A DNA stretch of 64,000 nucleotides from Croceivirga thetidis (GTDB lineage: Bacteria; Bacteroidota; Bacteroidia; Flavobacteriales; Flavobacteriaceae). A program made the position numbers and the translations under genes. Below the pieces are notes generated by a model that saw only the letters and a program-made list of their open reading frames with translations, had not been told where the DNA came from and did not search any database. Below are positions 28,808-37,991 of this stretch, one piece after another. The stretch spans positions 836,280-900,279 of the forward strand of contig NZ_JAAWWL010000002.1 of NCBI RefSeq assembly GCF_012272815.1. Reading direction: 5' to 3'. Position 1 is the first letter of the stretch, and each line of letters begins with the position of its first letter.

Positions 28808-29589
28808 TCAATTTCTCCTTTAAAAACCAAATCGGCTGGTCCAGTTAATTCAACATTAGTGTAACCATCTCCAACCAAATCAAAACTAACCTTTAATTCA
28901 CCCCCTTCTGTGGCAATGATAATGTTATTCGTAGTTGTCCTTTTACTAAAATGCATTGCTAGGGCAACAGCAGTTACGCCGGTTCCGCATGAAAGGGTTT
29001 CATCTTCAACTCCTCGTTCATAGGTTCTGACCCTAAAGGCATTCTCTGCAGTCTGTTGAACAAAATTAATATTACTGCCCTTTTCACCATATAAACCATA
29101 ACGCAGTTTCGCGCCATCTTTTTGAACATCTAATTTAGCAACCTCTTCAACCATTTGAACGTGATGTGGGGAACCTGTATTTAGGTAAAAATGATTTCTC
29201 TTTTCAATAATGTTGTCTACGTCATTCATAGAAAGACCTACAATACCATCTATAATTTTAGCATGATGGATACCATCAATCGCGTTAAACGTTGCCTCAT
29301 TGGAAATAATACCTATGGCCTTTGCAAAAGCCACAAGACATCTTCCCCCATTACCGCACATTGTACTTTCGTTTCCGTCAGAATTGTAATAAACCATTTT
29401 GAAATCTGACATGTTGTCATTTTCCAATAATATAAGTCCATCAGCTCCTACACCAAACTTTCGGTCACAAAGCTTTGCTACCAACTTGGTATTTTGCTTT
29501 GGAAAGAATTGCTGTCTATTATCAAGCATTATAAAGTCATTCCCAGTGCCTTGATATTTGTAAAACTGAAGTGGAAAAGTCCTTTTCAT
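28801..29589 (-). CDS. dapF: Diaminopimelate epimerase
   Basis: DapF converts LL- to meso-diaminopimelate, used in peptidoglycan and lysine synthesis. The 262-residue protein has the two active-site cysteine motifs MCGNGGRC and SCGTGVTA and the N-terminal YQGTGNDF. A -7 box ends 4 bases upstream of its ATG, so the mRNA may be almost leaderless. The gene opens an operon with GNAT and mltG, fitting cell wall synthesis. Confidence 0.96.
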   Translation of the reverse strand: MKRTFPLQFYKYQGTGNDFIMLDNRQQFFPKQNTKLVAKLCDRKFGVGADGLILLENDNMSDFKMVYYNSDGNESTMCGNGGRCLVAFAKAIGIISNEATFNAIDGIHHAKIIDGIVGLSMNDVDNIIEKRNHFYLNTGSPHHVQMVEEVAKLDVQKDGAKLRYGLYGEKGSNINFVQQTAENAFRVRTYERGVEDETLSCGTGVTAVALAMHFSKRTTTNNIIIATEGGELKVSFDLVGDGYTNVELTGPADLVFKGEIEW

Positions 29590-29593
29590 CGAG

Positions 29594-29601
29594 CAAATAT
29601 A
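29594..29601 (-). promoter_or_regulatory. -7 box of dapF operon promoter (TATATTTG)
   Basis: Exact TAnnTTTG on the minus strand. The last base is only 4 bases before the dapF ATG at 29589. Confidence 0.55.
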
Positions 29602-29707
29602 AGTGAATTCGTTAAGGTTTATTTTGCAGTTAAAAAGGCGTTAAACTGTTAAAAATGGTATGATATTGGTATAATTTTAAACTGCTAAATGAAAAATAAA
29701 TAGAACA

Positions 29708-31102
29708 ATGAAAAGAACAGCACAATTATTTATTGTAGCATTATTTGCTGGCGCATTTACTCTTGGAGCCTACAAATTATTCTTGGAAAAAAAATCGAAT
29801 AAAATAGTTTTAGAGGCACAGGATACCCCTTTTGTTGCAACCAGCATAGGAACCTCGGCTAAGGGCGCAGGTATCAATGAAGTTGATTTTACATTGGCAG
29901 CGGAAAAAACGGTTAACGCCGTAGTACACGTTAAAAACATGACATTGGGCAAAAGCGCTCCGAATAGTTTATTTGACCTTTTTTCATATGGTTCCGAAGG
30001 TTCACAAAGACCCCAGGTGGGCACGGGTTCAGGTGTAATCATATCACCTGATGGTTACATTGTTACGAACAATCATGTAATTGCGAGATCTTCTGAACTA
30101 GAAGTGACACTAAATAATAATAGGTCTTATGAAGCTAAGGTTGTTGGAGCCGATGAAGCGTCTGATATTGCACTTTTAAAAATAGAAGCTGAAGATGACC
30201 TTCCTTTTTTGGCCTTTGGAGATTCAGATAATGCAAAAATTGGCGAATGGGTTCTTGCTGTAGGTAACCCTTTCAATCTTACATCTACGGTCACTGCCGG
30301 CATTGTCAGTGCAAAGGCAAGATCATTGGGAAGAAACCAATCTTTTATTCAAACAGACGCAGCAGTGAATCCAGGAAATAGTGGAGGAGCTTTGGTCAAT
30401 ACCAATGGTGATTTAATAGGGATTAATACTGCGATTACATCAAGAACTGGTTCTTATGTTGGTTATTCTTTTGCGGTTCCCAGTAATATTGCCAAAAAGG
30501 TTGTCGATGATTTATTGGAATTTGGAAATGTACAAAAGGGCATTTTGGGAGTAGGTACCGTTCTAAGGGAATCAAGACAAGCTCTAGAATTAGGAATAGA
30601 TGAAATTGAAGGCGTGTATGTGAGTCGAGTAGAAGAAGACTCTGGTGCGGAAAAAGCAGGTATTCAAGAAGGAGACATTATCAAAAAAGTTGATAATGTT
30701 AAGATCAGAAAGTTTTCTGAACTCACGGGATATTTATCGGCAAAAAGACCAAAAGACAAAGTTGATGTCACCGTTGATCGAAATGGCAAATTAGTGACTT
30801 TACCAGTAACTCTGATGAAAAATCAAACCATTCAAGTTCCGGTAATGGGCTTTGTAGTCAAAAATCTAAGTAAACAAGATAAAAAGCAGTTTAAACTTGA
30901 TGAAGGAGTTAAAATTACCGCAGTTCCCGAAGGCTATAGCAGTTATAACCTTGAGGGCAAGGTGATTGTAAAGCTCGATGATCAAGACATTTCAGATATT
31001 GAAGACGCAAAGAAAGCATTCTCAAATGTTTCGAGGTACGGCAGAACCAGTATTACACTAATTGACGAGAATGGTGAGCGTGAGCGCTTAATATTTCAAT
31101 AA
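29708..31102 (+). CDS. HtrA/Do-type serine protease
   Basis: The 464-residue periplasmic protease has an N-terminal membrane anchor or signal (about 5-24), a trypsin-like domain with His123 (NNHVI), Asp153 (SDIALL) and Ser225 (NPGNSGGAL), then a first PDZ domain around 275-370 and a shorter C-terminal PDZ-like region. HtrA proteases degrade misfolded envelope proteins. All catalytic residues are present. Gene is monocistronic, with a terminator at 31124-31151. Confidence 0.94.
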   Translation: MKRTAQLFIVALFAGAFTLGAYKLFLEKKSNKIVLEAQDTPFVATSIGTSAKGAGINEVDFTLAAEKTVNAVVHVKNMTLGKSAPNSLFDLFSYGSEGSQRPQVGTGSGVIISPDGYIVTNNHVIARSSELEVTLNNNRSYEAKVVGADEASDIALLKIEAEDDLPFLAFGDSDNAKIGEWVLAVGNPFNLTSTVTAGIVSAKARSLGRNQSFIQTDAAVNPGNSGGALVNTNGDLIGINTAITSRTGSYVGYSFAVPSNIAKKVVDDLLEFGNVQKGILGVGTVLRESRQALELGIDEIEGVYVSRVEEDSGAEKAGIQEGDIIKKVDNVKIRKFSELTGYLSAKRPKDKVDVTVDRNGKLVTLPVTLMKNQTIQVPVMGFVVKNLSKQDKKQFKLDEGVKITAVPEGYSSYNLEGKVIVKLDDQDISDIEDAKKAFSNVSRYGRTSITLIDENGERERLIFQ

Positions 31103-31123
31103 AATACTTCTTAAAATAGTTTG

Positions 31124-31151
31124 AAACACCCTTTTTCAAGGGTGTTTTTTT
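31124..31151 (+). terminator. Terminator of the HtrA gene
   Basis: Ten-bp stem AAACACCCTT (31124-31133) / AAGGGTGTTT (31138-31147) with a 4-base loop and a following T run, 22 bases past the stop. Confidence 0.85.
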
Positions 31152-31188
31152 ATGCTTAAAAATGTTTCACGAAAACGTTTGAAATATT

Positions 31189-31196
31189 TAATTTTG
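31189..31196 (+). promoter_or_regulatory. -7 box of GAPDH promoter (TAATTTTG)
   Basis: Exact TAnnTTTG, 29 bases before the GAPDH start, just after the HtrA terminator. Confidence 0.55.
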
Positions 31197-31225
31197 CGCC
31201 AATTTTTAAACTTCACCAATAAAAA

Positions 31226-32674
31226 ATGAGCGAATTAAAATCCTACGAACAGGAACTTGCCTTTCAAGCTGACCGCAGAAAAGCCACTACGGAATTCATT
31301 AAGATCATAAGTGATTTGTGGTATGATAAATCCATCGAGGTGGTGCTTTTTAAAAATCAAGTCATTGATAAAAATGTAAGTGACATCATCAACCTACATC
31401 AATATGCTGGCGAATTTGTTCAAAAGCCAATTTCAATATTTGATTCTGTAGAGATTTTAAGGGCTATCAATGATATTAGCCTACCTCCTGCTAAGTTGGA
31501 TATTGGCAAATTGACCTATGAATACCATTCTCAAGACAATCACGACTTGAATGTCAAGGGTTTTGTTCTGGATAAGCTTAAAGAAGCGGGAGAGTATAAA
31601 GAAATAAAACCTAAAGACGTAGTCCTTTATGGTTTTGGACGAATTGGTCGAATTCTGGCGCGCGAATTAATGGCCAAAACAGGCAAGGGTAATCAATTAA
31701 GGCTTAGGGCAGTTGTAACCAGAGGTGAAATTACTCAAGAGATTCTAGAAAAACGTGCTGCTCTGCTCCGGACCGATTCAGTACACGGACAATTCAGCGG
31801 TACTGTAGAAGTTGATATTGAAAGAGAGGCATTAATTATTAATGGCACCACGGTTCATTTTATCAATAGCAGCGCTCCAGAAGATATCGATTATACCAAA
31901 TTCAATATCTACAATGCATTGATTATTGACAATACTGGTGCATTTCGAGATAAAAAAGCCCTTTCCCGCCATTTACAGGCGAAAGGCGCAAGTAGGGTTC
32001 TATTGACCGCACCTGGAAAAGAAATTCCGAATATAGTGCACGGGGTAAACCATGGAGAGCATAATCCTGATAAAACAAAAATATTTTCAGCTGCATCGTG
32101 CACAACAAATGCTATCACCCCTATTCTCAAAGTTATTGAAGACTCATTAGGCATCGAACATGGCCATTTGGAAACAATTCATGCCTATACCAACGATCAA
32201 AACTTGGTAGACAATATGCATAAAAAGTACCGAAGGGGACGTGCGGCTGCGTTGAATATGGTGATTACTGAAACTGGAGCCGGAAAAGCTGTTTCAAAAG
32301 CACTTCCGGCCTTGGAAGGCAAACTTAGTTCCAATGCCATTAGAGTTCCAGTGCCTAATGGTTCATTAGCAATACTGAACTTAAAAGTTAAAAACAAGAC
32401 TTCTGTAGAAGCGGTGAATACAATTCTAAAAAAGTATGCTCTTGAAGGCGATTTGGTTGAACAAATCAAATATTCAATGAGCAATGAGTTGGTTTCTTCA
32501 GATATTGTTGGAACCTCTGCACCATCAATTTATGATAGTAGGGCAACTTTAGTAACACCTGACGGTCTTAACCTAATACTTTATGTCTGGTATGATAACG
32601 AATATGGTTATTCGCATCAAGTAATTCGACTAGCAAAGTATATAGCTAAAGTCCGAAGATTTACATATTACTAG
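31226..32674 (+). CDS. Glyceraldehyde-3-phosphate dehydrogenase, long form
   Basis: The 482-residue enzyme has an extra N-terminal region of about 130 residues before the Rossmann motif YGFGRIGR (residues 135-142) and a catalytic cysteine in SAASCTTNAITP (Cys292). The catalytic domain is otherwise canonical, ending in WYDNEYGYSHQV. GAPDH oxidises glyceraldehyde 3-phosphate in glycolysis or gluconeogenesis. The long form is, from memory, common in Bacteroidota; the role of the N-terminal extension is unknown. It has its own promoter. Confidence 0.93.
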   Translation: MSELKSYEQELAFQADRRKATTEFIKIISDLWYDKSIEVVLFKNQVIDKNVSDIINLHQYAGEFVQKPISIFDSVEILRAINDISLPPAKLDIGKLTYEYHSQDNHDLNVKGFVLDKLKEAGEYKEIKPKDVVLYGFGRIGRILARELMAKTGKGNQLRLRAVVTRGEITQEILEKRAALLRTDSVHGQFSGTVEVDIEREALIINGTTVHFINSSAPEDIDYTKFNIYNALIIDNTGAFRDKKALSRHLQAKGASRVLLTAPGKEIPNIVHGVNHGEHNPDKTKIFSAASCTTNAITPILKVIEDSLGIEHGHLETIHAYTNDQNLVDNMHKKYRRGRAAALNMVITETGAGKAVSKALPALEGKLSSNAIRVPVPNGSLAILNLKVKNKTSVEAVNTILKKYALEGDLVEQIKYSMSNELVSSDIVGTSAPSIYDSRATLVTPDGLNLILYVWYDNEYGYSHQVIRLAKYIAKVRRFTYY

Positions 32675-32747
32675 TTAACTCAAGAGTCAAGTGGAAAATG
32701 TGAATATTAATATTCACTAACTTCGCTTACCCAAATGTGATGAATCA

Positions 32748-33383
32748 ATGAAGCGAATTATTTTCTTTTTGGCAATTTCTATTGCTTATTTTGGCTTTAG
32801 CCAACAAGACTCCACACAAAACACTCCAAGTCAAACCAAATCGGAAACAACCAACTTGGAAAACGGAACCGTTAACGAGCAATACCAATACCTTCTTAAA
32901 AGAGGGGGTAACTACAGTGCAAATGGAATTCGTTATGAAGTTATTCGCATAGGCGAACTCAATAAGTTCATGAAAAACGTTCAAGACAGTCTTTCAATAG
33001 CCAATAAATCACTGTTGAGCCTAAGGAATACAATTGCAGAGAATACAACTGAAATTGATGGCTTAAAATCGCAATTGAGTGAAACTTCTGAAAGTCTTAA
33101 AACACTTAATGAAGAGAAGGATAGCATGTCATTCTTTGGTGTAATGGTATCAAAAGGAGCGTACAGAGGTATAGTTTGGACGATAATCCTTGTACTACTT
33201 TTTCTTTTGTTGATTTTTATCTATAAGTTTAGGAATAGCAACTTTTTAACTGTTCAAGCCAAGTCTGCTTTAGCTAATTTGGAGGATGAATTTGAGCAAC
33301 ATCGAAGAAGGGCTTTGGAACGAGAACAAAAGATAAGTCGTCAACTACAGGACGAAATAAATAAAAACAGAGCAAAAAAATAG
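32748..33383 (+). CDS. Membrane-anchored coiled-coil protein of unknown function
   Basis: The 211-residue protein has a signal peptide (MKRIIFFLAISIAYFGFSQ), a short exported region, a heptad-rich segment (about 73-127), one transmembrane helix (about 142-163) and a charged cytoplasmic tail with a second coiled-coil stretch. Homologues are sometimes labelled tRNA methyltransferase, which I consider a transferred error: it has no SAM motif and the true trmD is two genes downstream. Function unknown. It lies upstream of GNAT-trmD on the same strand. Confidence 0.7.
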   Translation: MKRIIFFLAISIAYFGFSQQDSTQNTPSQTKSETTNLENGTVNEQYQYLLKRGGNYSANGIRYEVIRIGELNKFMKNVQDSLSIANKSLLSLRNTIAENTTEIDGLKSQLSETSESLKTLNEEKDSMSFFGVMVSKGAYRGIVWTIILVLLFLLLIFIYKFRNSNFLTVQAKSALANLEDEFEQHRRRALEREQKISRQLQDEINKNRAKK

Positions 33384-33845
33384 CTGACTATCGAAGACCG
33401 TATTCAAATTGTTAGGGTCTCTCAAAAAGAACTTCCCGATTTGGTTCCGTTGTTTGACGGATACAGGGTATTCTACAATCAAAATTCTGATTTAGAAGCC
33501 GCTGAAAAATTTCTAAGTAGCAGATTGAATAAAAATGAAAGTATCATTTTTATGGCCAAGGTTGGAGCGAAAGCAATGGGCTTCACTCAATTGTACTTTA
33601 CATTTTCCTCTGTTTCTATGGAGCCATTCTTAATTTTAAATGACTTATATGTCACACCAGATTTTCGTGGATTAGGCGTTGGAGAAAAATTACTTACAAT
33701 AGCAAAATCCTTCTGCTCAAATAATGGGTATAAGGGTTTAGCCTTGGAAACAGCGGTGGACAATCCTGCTCAATACCTATATGAAAAATTGGGCTGGAAA
33801 AAAGACACGGACTTTTTTCACTATTTCTGGAAAAATCCCAAATAG
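33384..33845 (+). CDS. GNAT acetyltransferase, likely CTG start
   Basis: The 153-residue protein has GNAT features: LVPLFDGYRVFYNQ, LNDLYVTPDFRGLGVGEKLL as the acetyl-CoA loop, and ETAVDNPAQYLYEKLGWKKD. With the only standard start (TTG at 33441) it would lack the first beta strand. The frame stays open back to the stop of the preceding gene at 33383, and CTG at 33384 would give MTIEDRIQIVRVSQ, which fits the GNAT N-terminus. Substrate unknown. Upstream ATG is absent in this frame. Confidence 0.75.
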   Translation: MTIEDRIQIVRVSQKELPDLVPLFDGYRVFYNQNSDLEAAEKFLSSRLNKNESIIFMAKVGAKAMGFTQLYFTFSSVSMEPFLILNDLYVTPDFRGLGVGEKLLTIAKSFCSNNGYKGLALETAVDNPAQYLYEKLGWKKDTDFFHYFWKNPK

Positions 33846-33879
33846 GTACAATCTTTAATTTTGATTAAGTCGAGCTAAT

Positions 33880-34554
33880 ATGCGAATCGATATTATTACA
33901 GTACTTCCTGAACTTTTAAAAAGTCCATTTGAAGCCTCCATTTTGAAACGTGCCATAGATAAGGGATTGGTTGAAATCCATTTTCATAATCTTAGGGATT
34001 ATTCTTCAAACCGTTATAAACAAGTAGATGATTACCAATTTGGCGGTGGAGCCGGCATGGTTTTAATGATTGAACCTATCGATAAATGCATTTCAAAATT
34101 ACGGTCGCAGCGTGATTACGACGAAATTATCTATTTGACTCCTGACGGAACGACCTTAAATCAATCAATCGCAAACGAACTTTCATTAAAACAAAACATC
34201 ATAATGCTCTGTGGTCACTACAAGGGTGTTGACCAAAGGGTCCGTGACGTATTTGTAACCAAAGAAGTTTCGATTGGAGATTATGTACTATCTGGAGGTG
34301 AACTCGCTGCCGCAGTTCTCTCAGATGCGATAATACGGTTATTGCCAGGCGTTCTGAATGACGAAACTTCAGCACTTACGGATACTTTTCAAGACGATAT
34401 GTTGGCTCCTCCGGTTTACACTAGACCAGCGGACTATAAAGGCAACAAGGTTCCCGAGGTCTTAACTAGTGGAAATTTTGGTAAAATCGAAAAATGGCGC
34501 GAACAAAAAGCAATGGAAAGAACTTCAAAATTGCGGCCAGATTTATTGAAATGA
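33880..34554 (+). CDS. trmD: tRNA (guanine-N1)-methyltransferase TrmD
   Basis: TrmD methylates G37 of tRNAs with CNN/GNN anticodons, preventing frameshifts. The 224-residue protein has the SPOUT trefoil-knot features [12 protein letters not shown] and [13 protein letters not shown] and the C-terminal [14 protein letters not shown]. It is 34 bases past the GNAT gene. The classic trmD-rplS order is kept, but a promoter for rplS lies between them. Confidence 0.97.
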   Translation: MRIDIITVLPELLKSPFEASILKRAIDKGLVEIHFHNLRDYSSNRYKQVDDYQFGGGAGMVLMIEPIDKCISKLRSQRDYDEIIYLTPDGTTLNQSIANELSLKQNIIMLCGHYKGVDQRVRDVFVTKEVSIGDYVLSGGELAAAVLSDAIIRLLPGVLNDETSALTDTFQDDMLAPPVYTRPADYKGNKVPEVLTSGNFGKIEKWREQKAMERTSKLRPDLLK

Positions 34555-34576
34555 TAGCAAAAAAGATTGTTATCGC

Positions 34577-34606
34577 TTGTCAGTTATAAAATAAGAAGTA
34601 CTTTTG
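34577..34606 (+). promoter_or_regulatory. rplS promoter (TTG-N19-TACTTTTG)
   Basis: TTG at 34577-34579 and the -7 box TACTTTTG at 34599-34606 with a 19-base spacer, the preferred Bacteroidota spacing. The predicted leader is about 65 bases. Confidence 0.7.
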
Positions 34607-34677
34607 CAGCCTATAAATTCAACCTCTGACGAAAATCGTGAACGTTGTATTTAGCAAATGTCCAAAAAAGCTTTAAA

Positions 34678-35028
34678 ATGGATTCTTTAATTAAGTTCGT
34701 AGAGAACGAATTTGTTGAAAAAAAGGATTTCCCTGATTTTTCGTCTGGAGACACAATTACGGTGTATTACGAAATCAAGGAAGGTGAAAAAACACGTACA
34801 CAGTTCTTTAGAGGTGTTGTAATACAACGCAGAGGAAGTGGCTCTACTGAAACCTTCACCATAAGAAAGATGTCGGGTACGGTAGGAGTGGAACGTATTT
34901 TTCCATTGAACATGCCAGCCCTTCAAAAAATTGAAGTCAACAAGAGAGGTAAAGTAAGAAGAGCGAGAATCTTCTATTTCAGAGGATTGACTGGTAAGAA
35001 AGCACGAATTAAAGAGGTCCGTAAATAA
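34678..35028 (+). CDS. rplS: 50S ribosomal protein L19
   Basis: L19 lies at the 30S-50S interface. The 116-residue protein matches the family throughout, with DTITVYYEIKEGEKTR, RRGSGSTETFTIRK and RRARIFYFRGLTGKKARI. The start MDSLIKFVE at 34678 matches flavobacterial L19; the frame from 34645 adds a non-conserved peptide. The gene is followed by a strong terminator at 35051-35078. Confidence 0.97.
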   Translation: MDSLIKFVENEFVEKKDFPDFSSGDTITVYYEIKEGEKTRTQFFRGVVIQRRGSGSTETFTIRKMSGTVGVERIFPLNMPALQKIEVNKRGKVRRARIFYFRGLTGKKARIKEVRK

Positions 35029-35050
35029 TAACTACCTCTATAACAATAGT

Positions 35051-35078
35051 AAAAGCACCTAGTTTAGGTGCTTTTTTT
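35051..35078 (+). terminator. Terminator of rplS
   Basis: Perfect 8-bp stem AGCACCTA (35054-35061) / TAGGTGCT (35065-35072) with a 3-base loop, flanked by A's and followed by seven T's, 26 bases past the rplS stop. Confidence 0.9.
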
Positions 35079-35138
35079 ATGAACAATTGTTAATAAGTGT
35101 AGTTTATAAATTGTTGATTTTAAAACACTTGAAAATTT

Positions 35139-35167
35139 TTTAGCTGGGCATTCTGTGCCTACATTTG
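35139..35167 (+). promoter_or_regulatory. Promoter in the rplS-icd interval (TTG-N18-TACATTTG)
   Basis: TTG at 35139-35141, an 18-base spacer and an exact -7 box TACATTTG at 35160-35167. This is one of the better matches in the window to the Bacteroidota consensus, and it does not serve an annotated gene: the icd start is 440 bases downstream and a strong terminator lies between. Confidence 0.6.
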
Positions 35168-35171
35168 ATTC

Positions 35172-35520
35172 AAATCATGGAGTTATTCAACAATAGCATT
35201 ATGATTTATCGTTCTTACGAGTATTGAATTTGGAATGGAAATTTTCTTCGGAAAAAGAAATTTAAGAACTAAAGTGAAAACTTTAGGGAAACTTGTTCGG
35301 TGTGCAAATCACAAAGCAATTTGAGATTTTGACCAATCAAGCAAAAAAATACACATTGAATGTGATGGTACAGCGTTATTGCATTTCAATGGTAATGAAC
35401 ACCGAAAGCGGTTCGATGCAAACTTCAGTTAAAGCCAAGGCAACTTGGTGAGCATGAAACGATTTCAAAACAAAAGCCATATTCTAGCAGCAATGTAAGA
35501 ATATGGCTTTTACTTTTTTC
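35172..35520 (+). ncRNA. Candidate independent transcript, possible small RNA or short-peptide mRNA
   Basis: Bounded by a consensus promoter (35139-35167) and a strong terminator (35472-35520), about 345 bases. No ORF exceeds 52 codons. Short ORFs present: 16 codons at 35177-35227 (MELFNNSIMIYRSYEY), 29 codons at 35235-35324 (basic, MEIFFGKRN...) and a 52-codon frame at 35293-35451 from a TTG. The rest of 35029-35609 holds only the rplS terminator and the icd promoter. It is not recognisable as tmRNA, RNase P RNA, SRP RNA or 6S RNA. It may instead be a decayed gene. Confidence 0.35.
35472..35520 (+). terminator. Strong terminator of the rplS-icd interval transcript
   Basis: Perfect 14-bp stem AAAAGCCATATTCT (35472-35485) / AGAATATGGCTTTT (35498-35511), 12-base loop, followed by a T-rich tract. 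Ninety bases ahead of the icd start. Confidence 0.8.
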
Positions 35521-35552
35521 GACTCTTCCATGTTGATTTTAGTGATGGTTAA

Positions 35553-37829
<2,277 letters not shown>

Positions 37830-37991
37830 AGTTTAAAAAAGCGTTAAGACGTTCGTCAACATGGCGGCATTAACTATCTTGAACTATCTTCTTGCTCATG
37901 AAAAAGATAGCCCTTAGAAAATAAGGTATGTCTTCTTGAAATTGCAGGAAGTGTTCAAGTTAATTAACTCGTTTTGACTAAGCCTTTTTAA

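Noticed and set aside
32748-33383. tRNA methyltransferase label
   Set aside because: No SAM-binding or SPOUT motif; the true trmD is at 33880-34554.
37864-37910. Hairpin and repeated AACTATCTT after icd
   Set aside because: The stem (CTATCTT/AAGATAG at 37884-37890 and 37904-37910) is AT-rich and has no T tract on the icd strand, so I do not call it a terminator or a repeat family.
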